Origin: Salinarimonas chemoclinalis
GTDB taxonomy: Bacteria > Pseudomonadota > Alphaproteobacteria > Rhizobiales > Beijerinckiaceae
DNA: 64,000 nucleotides
Direction: 5' to 3'
NCBI RefSeq assembly: GCF_041514305.1
Contig: NZ_JBGMWH010000002.1
Span: 124,001 to 188,000, forward strand
Part shown: piece after piece, positions 42,286 through 51,768 of the stretch
Layout: each line of letters opens with the position of its first letter
Numbering within the stretch: position 1 is the stretch's first letter
Notes under the pieces: model-generated
What the model was told of the DNA's origin: nothing
Databases searched by the model: none
The model's input: only the letters and a program-made list of their open reading frames with translations
Translations under genes and position numbers: made by a program

Positions 42286-43595
42286 GCGCCGTCCTCCTCG
42301 ACGAGGCCGCCGCCGACGCCGCGCAGGGCGAAGCCGGTGAGCAGCGCCGCCTCGACGACGAGGGCGAGGCTGAAGGCGATCGCCGCGCCGTGGATGCCGA
42401 GCGCGTCGGCGAGGGGGAAGAAGGAACCCAGCGCCACCGTCGAGGCGACGATGCTCGCGGCGAGCAGCGCGGCGCTGTCGCGCTTGGCCTGGAGCTGGAA
42501 CATGAACGGATAGGCCGCGATCATCGCGGCGTAGCCGACCGCGAGCACCGGCAGCGCCGAGGCGTAGGGGCGCCATTCCGGCCCGAACAGGCCGACGACG
42601 AGCAGCTCGTCGAAGACCGAGGTGAAGCCGACGAGCGCCACCGCCGCGGGGATCGTCAGCGCCGCGAGCGACGCCGTGTAGCGCGCCAGTGCCTCCGGCC
42701 CCTCGGCGACGAGCTTGCGGCTCGCCATGCCCGGCACGACGTTCTGCATGGTCTGGAGCGCGATGTGCGAGACGCTGAGGATCTGGTGGAGGACGCGCAG
42801 GCCGCCGACCGCCGTCATGCCGAGCGCGCTGCCGGCGAGGACGTAGATCAGGTCGAACCCCGCGCGCCGCGAGCCGGCGAGGACGACGAGCCAGCGCGAG
42901 TAGGTCCAGGAGCCGCCGGCGGTCTTCGCCAGAGCCCGGGGCGACAGGCTCGGCCGCACGCCGCTCGCCAGGATGCCCACGACGAGCACGACGAGGCTCG
43001 CGAGGCCCGCGGCGTAGGCGAAGGCGTAGGCGCCGCCCGCGCCGCCCGGCGCGTCCGCGATGCTCCACCCCAGCGCGGCGATGGCGAAGAGCCCGCCGAA
43101 ACGCAGGATGTCGAGGCACAGCGCGAGCGGGCCGCGCTCGTCGAGGAAGAGGAGCTTGCGCACGAACTCGCAGGCGAGGAAAGGCACGCCGAAGGCGGCG
43201 GCCGCCAGCGCCGCGGGCCACACCGAGGCCCAGCCCAGGGCCTGGAGCGCGGCAGCGACGGCGAGGCCGAGCGCCGCCATCGCGACGAGGAAGACGAGCG
43301 CGAGCGTCAGCATCCGCCCGGTGAAGCCGTGGTCGCCGCGGCTGCGCGCCTCGTGCGTGAAGACCTGGAGCGGCACGACCGCCAGCGCGAGCTGGAACTC
43401 GAGCGCCACGAAGACCGCGATCCAGATCGCCGCCCACAGCGAGAAGTCCTCCGGGCCGAGAGCGCGGGCGAGGAGGATCGAGGTCGCGAAGCTGCCGCCG
43501 GACACGACGGCCTGGTCGAGCACCGCCCAGACGAACGAGGTCGCGTCCGGCGACCGCAGGCGCGTCAGCGACAATTTTCGCTCATTTTGATACAT
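42282..43595 (-). CDS. Wzx-type polysaccharide flippase
   Basis: The 437-residue protein has about 12-14 hydrophobic segments of the MVF/MATE-like polysaccharide exporter superfamily: FATSILLARALGPEDFSLWA at the start, then FVRKLLFLDERGPLALCLDI, and AVGGLRVLHQILSVSHIALQ. It flips lipid-linked repeat units. It is the first gene of the flippase-polymerase-Wzz unit; MYQNERKLSL is its start. Confidence 0.85.
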   Translation of the reverse strand: MYQNERKLSLTRLRSPDATSFVWAVLDQAVVSGGSFATSILLARALGPEDFSLWAAIWIAVFVALEFQLALAVVPLQVFTHEARSRGDHGFTGRMLTLALVFLVAMAALGLAVAAALQALGWASVWPAALAAAAFGVPFLACEFVRKLLFLDERGPLALCLDILRFGGLFAIAALGWSIADAPGGAGGAYAFAYAAGLASLVVLVVGILASGVRPSLSPRALAKTAGGSWTYSRWLVVLAGSRRAGFDLIYVLAGSALGMTAVGGLRVLHQILSVSHIALQTMQNVVPGMASRKLVAEGPEALARYTASLAALTIPAAVALVGFTSVFDELLVVGLFGPEWRPYASALPVLAVGYAAMIAAYPFMFQLQAKRDSAALLAASIVASTVALGSFFPLADALGIHGAAIAFSLALVVEAALLTGFALRGVGGGLVEEDGA

Positions 43596-43707
43596 CTCGC
43601 AGCCCGCACGGTCCCGTGTCGACGCATCTTCACCGGCGTAGGGGCGGTGGAGCCGGCGTCGTGCCCCGGGGCAGCAAGCGGCATGCCGCTCGGTCGGGCG
43701 CGCCCGC

Positions 43708-44013
43708 TCAGGCGCGCTTGCGGGGCCGGTCGCGGGACGTGCGGTCGCGGGGCGTGCGGTCGCGGGGCGTGCGGTCGCGGGAGGGGCGCGGGTCGTCGCG
43801 GCGGGCGCGGGCGAGGAGGCCGCGCAGCTCGGCGATGCGTCGATCGAGGCCGAAGCGGGAGCGGAAGGCGAGATCGGCGACGAGAATCGCCACCCCCGCC
43901 GCGAGGCTCGCGACGAAGGGTGCGGTGAGGATCGCGGTCGGGAGGCCGAGCGCCGGTGCGGCGATCACCAGGAACGCTGCGCCGACGACGAGGGCGATCG
44001 CGACGACGAACAT
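43708..44013 (-). CDS. Small membrane protein with RDRTP repeat tail
   Basis: It has 101 residues: two hydrophobic segments (residues 3-20 and 25-48), a helical charged part and a C-terminal tail of DRTPR repeats ending RPRKRA. The tail is encoded by four 15-bp repeats (43726-43785). No family is recognised. It lies upstream of the flippase gene on the same strand, between it and the Wzc-like gene. Confidence 0.5.
   Translation of the reverse strand: MFVVAIALVVGAAFLVIAAPALGLPTAILTAPFVASLAAGVAILVADLAFRSRFGLDRRIAELRGLLARARRDDPRPSRDRTPRDRTPRDRTSRDRPRKRA
43726..43785. repeat. Four tandem 15-bp repeats in a coding region
   Basis: The unit CGGTCGCGGGGCGTG recurs four times with few changes, giving the RDRTP-type peptide repeat. 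The unit length is a multiple of three, so copy-number change would keep the frame. Confidence 0.7.
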
Positions 44014-44146
44014 TCGGCCCTCCTCCTCCCGGCTGCGCTGCCCCGGCGCTCGACCGGCCGAGGCAGCATGGCGCGCGCACGTGAACGGATCGTAACCCCG
44101 CCCGTTCCGTCCAGACGCGCCTCCGAACCCCGACGCGCCTCCGAGT

Positions 44147-45727
44147 TCAGGCCGCGGTGCGCGCCGCCTCGCCCTCGACGACGCCCGGCGCGAAGGCCAG
44201 GGTCGCGGCGTCGCCGGCGAGCATCGCCACCTGCAGGGCGCTGGGCTCGTGCGGCGTCGCTACGACGACGAGGTCGAACGTGGTCTCGACGAGACGTAGC
44301 ATGCACGAAGCGTGCTCCGCGCGCCAGCCCCGCGGATCGTGCGCGTCGGCGAGATGCGGCAGCCGCACGGCCTGCGCGGCGAGGGCGGGCTGGAGGTCGA
44401 TGAGGCGCCCGACGGAGTGGGCGTCCTCGCCCAGATCGAAATGGGAGAGGATGCCCGTCGTCACGCTCGCGTCGACGAGAAGCACGCGCAGGCCCGAGGC
44501 CGAACCCGCGTCCGCCAGCGCGATCGCGGCCGGATCGCCGCCCGCGTCGAGTTCCGCTGCATGGACGAGGACGCGCACCCGCTCGCCCGCCGCGAGCGCA
44601 TCCGCGAGCCGATCCCAGGTCTCGGCGAGCGCCGCTGCGTCGTGCCGGGGCGGCGGCTGTCGATGAACGGGCGCGCGGACCGCTGCGGGGTCGGGTTCGG
44701 CGAGCGCCGCGATCGCCGGCGCGGCGGCCGACGCCGGCGTCGCCGCCTGCGATCGGCGATCGGCGCGGCGCGTGCCGGGAAGCCGCAGGGCCGTGAGGAG
44801 GTAGGCGAGGAGCGCGCCCGCGCCCGCGCCGATCGGCTCCCACGGCAGAGCCGCGCCGGCGGTGGACGCCTCGATCCGCGGGGCGAGCAGGGGCGGGGAC
44901 TGGAGCGGCGGGGACGGGACGGGCGGAGCCGAGAGCGCGGAGGCGGGCGCCGCCGCGTCCGCCCGCTGCGCAGCCGTCCCTGCCGATCCGGCGGGGGCGT
45001 TCCGATCGAGGCGCGCCAGCCGCTCGCGCGCCGCGTCGAGCGCCCCGCGCGCGTCCTCGCGGGCGGCGTCGGCGGCGGCGAGGAGGCGGTCGCGGGCGCT
45101 CTGGAGCTGCCGCAGCGCGGCGGCGCGGCTGGGATGGCGCGGCCCGTAGACCTCCTGCGCGTCCGCTGCCGCGATCGAGGCCTCGACGTAGCGCGCGGCG
45201 GCGGCTTCGACGGCCGGCGGCAGGCCCTGAGCGCTCGCGAGCCGCTCGGGATCGCTCGCCTCGCCCAGGCGCCGGAGGGTGGCACTCGCCTCGTCGCGCG
45301 TGCGCAGCGCGTCGAGGCGCTCGGAGAAGTCGGCGGCCGGCTGTGCGGGCGCCGGAGAGGGGGAGTGTGGCGCGACCGCGGTGACTGAGGGTGCGGGCTC
45401 GCGCGCGGTCCACAGGAGCGTGTAGGCGGCGGCGGTCGCCAGCGCCGCGGCGGCCTCCGGCGTCTCGCCGGTGGCGCGCAGAACGCGCCGGTCGCCCTCC
45501 TCGACGATCTCCGCACCCCGCGGAAGCGCATCAGCGGCCGGCGGCGCTCCGTCGCGCGCGAGGTCGACGGAAGCGAGATAGGGCCCGGACCCCGGCGGCT
45601 CGATCGCCGAGGCGATCACGAGCCCGAGGCCGGCACCGGCCGCGACGAGCGCGGCCCTGGCCATCCCGGCGAGCAGGAACATGAGACGCTGAAACTCCGG
45701 GCCGAGCGGTCTCGGCGTTGACCCCAT
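44147..45727 (-). CDS. Wzc-like co-polymerase with degenerate BY-kinase domain
   Basis: The protein has 526 residues: an N-terminal membrane segment (residues 17-42), a helical coiled-coil region with the Wzz-type motif YGPRHPSRAAALRQLQ, a second membrane segment (WEPIGAGAGALLAYLLTAL) and a C-terminal P-loop-like domain. That domain keeps LRVLLVDASVTTGIL (Walker A' position) and TFDLVVVATP (Walker B position). At the Walker A position it reads VHAAELDAGGDPAA, without GxxxxGKS/T, and it has no C-terminal Tyr cluster. It looks like a catalytically dead tyrosine kinase that regulates the nearby Wzz/Wzx machinery. Confidence 0.6.
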   Translation of the reverse strand: MGSTPRPLGPEFQRLMFLLAGMARAALVAAGAGLGLVIASAIEPPGSGPYLASVDLARDGAPPAADALPRGAEIVEEGDRRVLRATGETPEAAAALATAAAYTLLWTAREPAPSVTAVAPHSPSPAPAQPAADFSERLDALRTRDEASATLRRLGEASDPERLASAQGLPPAVEAAAARYVEASIAAADAQEVYGPRHPSRAAALRQLQSARDRLLAAADAAREDARGALDAARERLARLDRNAPAGSAGTAAQRADAAAPASALSAPPVPSPPLQSPPLLAPRIEASTAGAALPWEPIGAGAGALLAYLLTALRLPGTRRADRRSQAATPASAAAPAIAALAEPDPAAVRAPVHRQPPPRHDAAALAETWDRLADALAAGERVRVLVHAAELDAGGDPAAIALADAGSASGLRVLLVDASVTTGILSHFDLGEDAHSVGRLIDLQPALAAQAVRLPHLADAHDPRGWRAEHASCMLRLVETTFDLVVVATPHEPSALQVAMLAGDAATLAFAPGVVEGEAARTAA

Positions 45728-45910
45728 GGAACGCAGATTACGGTTAATCCCGGCTTAAGCGGACGCCCGCGCCGCGCTCCTCGCGTCCCGCCCGTCCCGT
45801 CGCGGCCGCCTCGCGGGAGGCATCCGTCCACGGGCTGTTCCACTCGCCGGGAGGATGCTCTAGAACCGTGCCCCACGGCACGACGCACCCCTCAGCGAGG
45901 AGCACGAGAG

Positions 45911-46777
45911 ATGGCGAAGGTAGCGTTCCTGGGACTGGGCGTGATGGGCTACCCCATGGCGCGGCATCTGGCGGCCAAGGGCCACGAGGTCATCGTCTAC
46001 AACCGCACCCAGTCCAAGGCGGAACGCTGGGTCTCCGAGCACGGCGGCGCCTTCGCCAAGACGCCGCGCGCGGCCGCGGAAGGCCAGGAGATCGTGTTCG
46101 CCTGCGTGGGCAACGACGACGACCTGCGCGAGGTTACGATCGGCGAGGAGGGCGCATTCAAGGGCATGGCCAAGGGCGCGGTCTTCGTCGACCACACCAC
46201 CGCCTCCGCCGAGGTGGCGCGCGAGCTCGCCGCGCTGTCCTGGGAGAAGGGGTTCGGCTTCGTCGACGCGCCGGTCTCCGGCGGCCAGGCGGGCGCGGAG
46301 AACGGCGCGCTCACCGTGATGTGCGGCGGCGACGAGGCGACGTTCGCGCGGGTGGAGCCCGTCATCCAGGCCTACGCCAAGATGTGCCGCCTGATCGGCC
46401 CCGCGGGCTCGGGTCAGCTCACCAAGATGGTCAACCAGATCTGCATCGCCGGCGTCGTGCAGGGACTCGCCGAGGCGGTACATTTCGGCAAGCGCGCGGG
46501 CCTCGACCTGGAGGCCGTGCTCGACACGATCTCGAAGGGCGCCGCCGGCTCCTGGCAGATGGAGAACCGCTGGAAGACGATGGCCGAGGGCGAGTTCGAG
46601 TTCGGCTTCGCCGTCGACTGGATGCGCAAGGACCTCGACATCGTCCTCGACGAGGCGCGCAAGAACGGCGCCACGCTCGCCCTCACCGCCCTCGTCGACC
46701 AGTACTACGCGGACGTCCAGAAGATGGGCGGCAAGCGCTGGGACACGTCGAGCCTGGTGGCGCGGCTGGAGAAGTGA
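45911..46777 (+). CDS. 3-hydroxyisobutyrate dehydrogenase-family reductase
   Basis: It has 288 residues. Beta-hydroxyacid dehydrogenase motifs are present: cofactor loop VAFLGLGVMGYPMARHLA, substrate loop FVDAPVSGGQAGAENGALTV, catalytic Lys in GSGQLTKMVNQ and the family-typical GSWQMENRW. NADP preference is suggested by NRTQSK after the second strand. The exact substrate (tartronate semialdehyde, succinic semialdehyde, sulfolactaldehyde or another) cannot be fixed. Confidence 0.85.
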   Translation: MAKVAFLGLGVMGYPMARHLAAKGHEVIVYNRTQSKAERWVSEHGGAFAKTPRAAAEGQEIVFACVGNDDDLREVTIGEEGAFKGMAKGAVFVDHTTASAEVARELAALSWEKGFGFVDAPVSGGQAGAENGALTVMCGGDEATFARVEPVIQAYAKMCRLIGPAGSGQLTKMVNQICIAGVVQGLAEAVHFGKRAGLDLEAVLDTISKGAAGSWQMENRWKTMAEGEFEFGFAVDWMRKDLDIVLDEARKNGATLALTALVDQYYADVQKMGGKRWDTSSLVARLEK

Positions 46778-46880
46778 GAGGGGGCTGCCCGCCGTACGGA
46801 CAGGGCGACACCAGCGTCCCGCCGCCACGGAGGTCCGCGAAAGCGTGACGTGATCCCGTCGTGCAGGCCGGTTAGGGTCT

Positions 46881-46903
46881 CCCCTCTCCACGAGGGAGAG
46901 GGG
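46881..46903. repeat. REP-like intergenic hairpin
   Basis: CCCCTCTCC-ACGA-GGGAGAGGGG forms a perfect 9-10 bp hairpin between the convergent reductase and tyrS genes. Flanking GGTTAGGGTCT is part of the same repeat family. Confidence 0.6.
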
Positions 46904-46939
46904 AACCGCGTCGCGGCCCACTTCTGCCGTCCGCGTTCC

Positions 46940-48211
46940 TCACACCGCCTTGAGCAGAACGTGCTTCTTGCGGCCGAAGGACAGCTTGATCACGCCTTCG
47001 CGCAGGTCCGCCTCGCCGAGCGTCGCGGTCGCGTCCGTCACCGGCGCGTCGTTGACGCGCAGGCCCCCGCCCTTCACCTGGCGCCGCCCCTCGCTCATCG
47101 AGGGGACGAGGCCGGCGTGGTCGGGGCCGAACGCCGTGAGCACGCCGAGGCCCTCGGCGAGGCGCGCGCGCGGGATCTCGACCGTGGGCAGCGTGTCGGC
47201 CAGCGCGCCCTCCTCGAAGGTGCGACGCGCCGTTTGCGCCGCCTCCTCCGCCGCCGCGCGGCCGTGGAGGAGGGCGGTGGCCTCGGTGGCGAGGATCTTC
47301 TTCGCCTCGTTGATCTCCGCGCCCTCGAGCGCGGCGAGGCGCGCGATCTCGTCGAGCGGCAAGAGCGTGAACAGCTTGAGGAAGCGCTCGACGTCGGCGT
47401 CCTCCGTGTTGCGCCAGAACTGCCAGTAGTCCCACGGCGAGAGCATGCTCTCGTCGAGCCACACGGCGCCGGCCGCCGTCTTGCCCATCTTGGCGCCGGA
47501 CGCGGTGGTGAGCAGCGGGCAGGTCAGCGCGTAGAGCTGGTGCGTGCCCATGCGCCGGCCGAGGTCGATGCCGGAGACGATGTTGCCCCACTGGTCCGAC
47601 CCGCCCATCTGCAGGTTGACGCCGTGGCGCTGCGCCAGCTCCACGAAGTCGTAGGACTGGAGCAGCATGTAGTTGAACTCGAGGAACGAGAACTCGCTCT
47701 CGCGATCGAGTCGCAGCTTGACCGAATCGAAGGAGAGCATGCGGTTGACCGAGAAGTGCCGGCCGACGTCGCGCAGGAAGGCGATGTAGTTGAGCGCCAG
47801 CAGCCAGTCGGCGTTGTCGACCATGACCGCGTCGCGCGCGCCCTCGCCGAAGCTCACGAACTTCGAGAAGACGCGCTTGATGCCCGCCTTGTTCGATTCG
47901 ATCTGCTCTTCGGAGAGGAGCTTGCGCGCCTCGTCCCGTCCGGTCGGGTCGCCGACGCGGGTGGTGCCGCCGCCCATCAGCACGATCGGCTTGCCGCCGG
48001 TCTTCTGGAGCCAGTGCAGCATCATGATCGAGACGAGCGAGCCGACGTGCAGCGACGGCGCCGTGCAGTCGTAGCCCACGTACGCGGTGATCGCCCCCTC
48101 CAGAGCCTTCTCGTCGAGCCCCGCGTAATCGGAGCACTGGTGGACGTAGCCGCGCGACTGCAGCGTCGCGAGGAAATCCGACTTGAGGGTGAGTGCGGTG
48201 GGCGCGCTCAT
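46940..48211 (-). CDS. tyrS: Tyrosyl-tRNA synthetase
   Basis: The 423-residue protein has the class I signatures: HVGS at 55-58 (HIGH), KMGKT (KMSKS variant), Tyr-binding YVGYDCTAPSLHVGS, and QMGGSDQWGNI. A C-terminal S4 RNA-binding domain reads VKGGGLRVNDAPV. It charges tRNA-Tyr. ATG 48211 matches the family length; the longer open frame has no homologous sequence. Confidence 0.95.
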   Translation of the reverse strand: MSAPTALTLKSDFLATLQSRGYVHQCSDYAGLDEKALEGAITAYVGYDCTAPSLHVGSLVSIMMLHWLQKTGGKPIVLMGGGTTRVGDPTGRDEARKLLSEEQIESNKAGIKRVFSKFVSFGEGARDAVMVDNADWLLALNYIAFLRDVGRHFSVNRMLSFDSVKLRLDRESEFSFLEFNYMLLQSYDFVELAQRHGVNLQMGGSDQWGNIVSGIDLGRRMGTHQLYALTCPLLTTASGAKMGKTAAGAVWLDESMLSPWDYWQFWRNTEDADVERFLKLFTLLPLDEIARLAALEGAEINEAKKILATEATALLHGRAAAEEAAQTARRTFEEGALADTLPTVEIPRARLAEGLGVLTAFGPDHAGLVPSMSEGRRQVKGGGLRVNDAPVTDATATLGEADLREGVIKLSFGRKKHVLLKAV

Positions 48212-48429
48212 GGCGTCTCTCTTTCCGTTCGCCTCTTCGTGGGGAGGAGCCCCGGATCGTCCGGGACGCGAGGCCTTTAGCAGGCCGCGACCCGGTTGGC
48301 ACGCGCGAAACGAGCCGTGCGCACGCCGGCGGCGCGTGTCCTGCCAGGGCGGCTCGGGCAGCCCTGCGTCTTCCCCGCGGCCGCTCGGCATGCGAGACCG
48401 CTCGCACGACGTTTCCAGGAGGGCCGCCC

Positions 48430-50529
48430 ATGACCGTCGCCGACGAGGTCGTCACGCTCGACCGGGAGGGCGCGATCGCGATCGTCACCCTCGACAACCC
48501 GCCCGTGAACGCCACCTCCGCGGCGCTGCGCGCGGGGCTCGTCGACGCGATCGCGCGGGCCTGCGCCGACGCGGACGTGCGGGCGATCGTGCTGATCTGC
48601 GCCGGGCGCACCTTCGTCGCCGGCGCGGACGTGAGCGAGTTCGGCAAGCCGCGGGCCGAGCCGACGCTGCCCGACGTGCTCGCCGCGATCGAGGGCGCCT
48701 CGAAGCCCGTCGTCGCCGCGGTGCACGGCACGGCGCTCGGCGGCGGCTTCGAGCTCGCCATGGCCTGCCACCATCGCATCGCGACGCCGAACGCCGCCTT
48801 CGGCCTGCCGGAGGTCTCCCTCGGCCTGATCCCCGGCGCGGGCGGCACCCAGCGCCTGCCGCGGCTCGCGGGCATCGCGACGGCGCTCGCGATGATCGTC
48901 GAGGGCGAGCGGCTCGCGGGCGAGGCCGCGCGCGCGGCGGGTGTCGTCGATGCCCTGGCCGCGAGCGAGGAGAGCCTGCGGGCGGACGCGATCGCCTTCG
49001 CGCGCGATCTCCTCGCGCGCGGCCTCCCGCCGGAGCGGCTGCTGCGTAGGGTCGGCGACGAGACCGGGCGGCTCGCCCCCGATCCCGCCGCCTTCGAGGC
49101 GGCCCGCGCCCATGCGGGCAAGCGCCTGCGCGGGCAGGTCGCGCCGGAGCGGGCGATCGCCTGCGTCGCCGCGGCGCTCGACCGTCCGTTCGAGGAAGGC
49201 CTCGCCCTCGAGCGCGCCACCTTCGCCGAGCTGGAGGCGGGTCCGCAGTCGAAGGCCCTGCGCCACGCCTTCTTCGCCGAGCGCGAGGCTGCGAAGATCC
49301 CCGGCATCGGCAGGGACGTGCCCACCCGCGCGATCGAGCGCGTCGGCATCGTCGGCGCCGGCACGATGGGCACCGGCATCGCCATGGCCTTCCTCGACGC
49401 GGGCTTTCCCGTGACGATCGTCGAGGCGAAGCGGGAGGCGCTGGCCCGCGGCCGGAGCACGATCGAGACCACCTACGCCGGCTCCGTCGCCAAGGGGCGG
49501 ATCGGGCAGGGCGAGGCGGATGCCCGGCGCGGCCGGCTTTCGACGTCGCTCTCCTACGACGATCTCGCCGACGTGGATCTCGTGATCGAGGCCGCCTTCG
49601 AGACGATGGACGTGAAGCGGGCCGTCTTCGCCGCCCTCGACCGGGTGGCGAAGCCGGGCGCGCTGCTCGCCACCAACACGTCCTACCTCGACGTCGACGC
49701 CATCGCGGCGACGACCTCGCGCCCGCAGGACGTGCTCGGCCTGCACTTCTTCTCGCCGGCCAACATCATGAAGCTGCTCGAGGTCGTGCGCGCGCAGAAG
49801 ACCGCGCCCGACGCGATCGCCACCGCGATGGCGCTGGCCAAGCGCCTGCGCAAGGTCGCCGTGTGCGTGGGCGTCGCTCACGGCTTCGTCGGCAACCGCA
49901 TGCTGGCGCGGCGACAGGCGGAGGCGACGCGCCTCGTCCTCGAAGGCGCCATGCCCTGGGACGTCGACCGCGTCCTCGTCGCCTTCGGCCTGCCGATGGG
50001 GCCGTTCCGGATGAGCGACCTCGCCGGGCTCGATCTCGGCTGGTCCCGGGAGACCTCCAGGGGCGAGACCTTGAAGGAGCGCCTGTGCGAGCGCGACCGG
50101 CGCGGGCAGAAGACGAAGGCCGGCTTCTACGACTACGACGAGGCGCGCGAGGCCACACCCTCGCCGGTCACCGAGGAAATCGTGCGCGCCATGTCCGCCG
50201 AGCAGGGCATCGCGCGCCGGGCGATCGCCGACGACGAGATCCTGGAGCGCTGCCTCTACCCGATGGTGGCCGAGGGCGCGCGCATCCTGGAGGAGGGCAA
50301 GGCGATCCGCGGCTCGGACGTCGACGTCGTCTGGATCAACGGCTACGGCTTCCCGGCCTGGCGCGGCGGCCCAATGTTCTGGGCGGACGAGACGGGGCTC
50401 GCGTCGATCGTCGCCGCCCTCGACCGCTACGCCGCCGCCCGGGCGACGCCAGGGGAGGGGGATGCGTACGCGGTGCCCGATCTCCTGCGCCGCCTCGCGG
50501 CGGAGGGCCGGAGGCTCTCGGACCGCTGA
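48430..50529 (+). CDS. FadJ-like enoyl-CoA hydratase/3-hydroxyacyl-CoA dehydrogenase
   Basis: The 699-residue protein has a crotonase domain first (residues 1-190, HGTALGGGFELAMACHHRIA and FGLPEVSLGLIPGAGG with both catalytic Glu). The 3-hydroxyacyl-CoA dehydrogenase follows (VGIVGAGTMGTGIAMAFLDA, ATNTSYLDVD, GLHFFSPANIMKLLEVV, HGFVGNRM) with its C-terminal helical repeat. It carries out two steps of beta-oxidation. A thiolase partner is not in the window, which fits FadJ-like stand-alone proteins. Confidence 0.9.
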   Translation: MTVADEVVTLDREGAIAIVTLDNPPVNATSAALRAGLVDAIARACADADVRAIVLICAGRTFVAGADVSEFGKPRAEPTLPDVLAAIEGASKPVVAAVHGTALGGGFELAMACHHRIATPNAAFGLPEVSLGLIPGAGGTQRLPRLAGIATALAMIVEGERLAGEAARAAGVVDALAASEESLRADAIAFARDLLARGLPPERLLRRVGDETGRLAPDPAAFEAARAHAGKRLRGQVAPERAIACVAAALDRPFEEGLALERATFAELEAGPQSKALRHAFFAEREAAKIPGIGRDVPTRAIERVGIVGAGTMGTGIAMAFLDAGFPVTIVEAKREALARGRSTIETTYAGSVAKGRIGQGEADARRGRLSTSLSYDDLADVDLVIEAAFETMDVKRAVFAALDRVAKPGALLATNTSYLDVDAIAATTSRPQDVLGLHFFSPANIMKLLEVVRAQKTAPDAIATAMALAKRLRKVAVCVGVAHGFVGNRMLARRQAEATRLVLEGAMPWDVDRVLVAFGLPMGPFRMSDLAGLDLGWSRETSRGETLKERLCERDRRGQKTKAGFYDYDEAREATPSPVTEEIVRAMSAEQGIARRAIADDEILERCLYPMVAEGARILEEGKAIRGSDVDVVWINGYGFPAWRGGPMFWADETGLASIVAALDRYAAARATPGEGDAYAVPDLLRRLAAEGRRLSDR

Positions 50530-50550
50530 CGGCGTGTTCGTCGGCTGGGC

Positions 50551-50578
50551 CTCGTGGAGAGGGGCCGGGGTGTAAGGC
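50551..50578. repeat. Half copy of the REP-like repeat
   Basis: CTCGTGGAGAGGGG followed by CCGGGGTGTAAGG is a one-sided copy in inverted orientation relative to the full copy 70 bases further on. The pair lies between the FadJ-like gene and comC. Confidence 0.5.
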
Positions 50579-50643
50579 TAGAGGAAGAGGGGCGGCTCGC
50601 CGAAGGCGTCTCTCGGCATGTACGAGAAGGCCATTTCCTGCAC

Positions 50644-50684
50644 GCCCCACACCCCCCCACCCCTCTCCGCGAGGGAGAGGGGAG
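50644..50684. repeat. REP-like repeat, full copy
   Basis: GCCCCACACCCCCCCACCCC then TCTCC-GCGA-GGGAGAGGGGAG gives the family consensus: a C-rich flank followed by a 9-bp hairpin. Confidence 0.6.
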
Positions 50685-50767
50685 CCCGTCGCGCGTGTCG
50701 CGAACGTGTTCGCGACACTATTCGGCGAAGGATGATCTCCGCCGGCCAGGAGATCCGCCGGCGCGCG

Positions 50768-51763
50768 TCATACCGCCTCGATCGCCGCCATCGTCGCGTC
50801 CGCCACCGTCAGGCCCTCGGCCCGCGCCTTTTCCCGCAGCGCCAGCCGCCGCATGCCCGGCAGCCGCGCGCCGTCCTGGCCCTCGATCATCGCGGCGAGC
50901 GCCGAGACGCGCATCAGCGACGCCTCGCCGCCGAGCGCGACCGGGTCGAGCGCCAGGATCAGCTGGCCGGTGCCGGGCGGCGGGCCCTCGGCGTCGAGGA
51001 AGGAGGAGGCCTCGGCCGCGTAGTTCGCGCCGGTGATGCCCGCCGCGAGCAGCTCGACCATGAGCGCCAGCGCCGTGCCCTTGGCGTCGCCGAGCGGCAG
51101 CATCGTGCCCTTCAGCGCCGCCTCGGCATCGGTCGTGGGGTTGCCGTTGGCGTCGAGCGCCCAGCCTTCGGGGATGGGCTCGCCCTTCTGCTTCGCGGCG
51201 AGGATGTTGCCGCGCGCGACCTTGGAGAGCGACAGGTCGACGACGATCGGCGCGCGGCCGGCGGGCATCGGGCAGGCGAAGGCGATCGGGTTCGTGCCGA
51301 AGACGGGGACACTGCCGCCCCAGGGGGCGATCGCGGCGGGCGTGTTGGCGAAGAGCAGAGCGACGAGCCCGGCCTGCGCCAGCGCCTCCACCGGGTGCCC
51401 GGCCGCGCCGCAATGGTGCGAGCGCCGGATCGCCGCCGCCGCCACGCCCTGGGCGCGGGCGATCTCGGGGAGCTCGTCGGCGACGATCGCGAGCGCCGGG
51501 TAGGCGAAGCCGTGGGCGGCGTCGACCGCGAGCACGCCCGGCCTCGGCCGGGTCGCCGTCGGCGTGGCGCGCCCGTCGACCTTGCCGGCCTTCGCCTGCG
51601 CCGCGTAGGTCGGCACGCGCGAGAGACCGTGGCCTTTCAGCCCGTCGGCTTCCGCCGCGACGAGGGCGCGGGCGACCCGGGCGGCGTTCTCGGGGGAGGT
51701 GTTCGCCCGCTCGAGCGCGGCGGCGACGACGTGCTCCGCTTGCGTGATGGTCAGGACCGGCAT
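50768..51763 (-). CDS. comC: (R)-3-sulfolactate dehydrogenase (Ldh2 family)
   Basis: The 331-residue protein is of the malate/L-sulfolactate dehydrogenase (Ldh2) family: ADGLKGHGLSRVPTYA, IRRSHHCGAAGHPVEALA (catalytic His), FGTNPIAFACP, VDLSLSKVARGNILAAKQKG. In sulfolactate degraders ComC reduces 3-sulfopyruvate to (R)-sulfolactate with NADPH. The specific substrate is inferred from its place beside slcC and suyAB. It ends the slcC-comC unit, 5 bases after slcC. Confidence 0.85.
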   Translation of the reverse strand: MPVLTITQAEHVVAAALERANTSPENAARVARALVAAEADGLKGHGLSRVPTYAAQAKAGKVDGRATPTATRPRPGVLAVDAAHGFAYPALAIVADELPEIARAQGVAAAAIRRSHHCGAAGHPVEALAQAGLVALLFANTPAAIAPWGGSVPVFGTNPIAFACPMPAGRAPIVVDLSLSKVARGNILAAKQKGEPIPEGWALDANGNPTTDAEAALKGTMLPLGDAKGTALALMVELLAAGITGANYAAEASSFLDAEGPPPGTGQLILALDPVALGGEASLMRVSALAAMIEGQDGARLPGMRRLALREKARAEGLTVADATMAAIEAV

Positions 51764-51768
51764 CGGGA

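Noticed and set aside
40999..43437. 812-codon frame suggesting a flippase-ligase fusion
   Set aside because: The upstream half is an off-frame reading of the flippase. The membrane protein begins at ATG 42285 with an ATGA overlap.
43726..43785. CRISPR-like repeats
   Set aside because: The 15-bp units are directly tandem with no spacers and lie in a coding frame.
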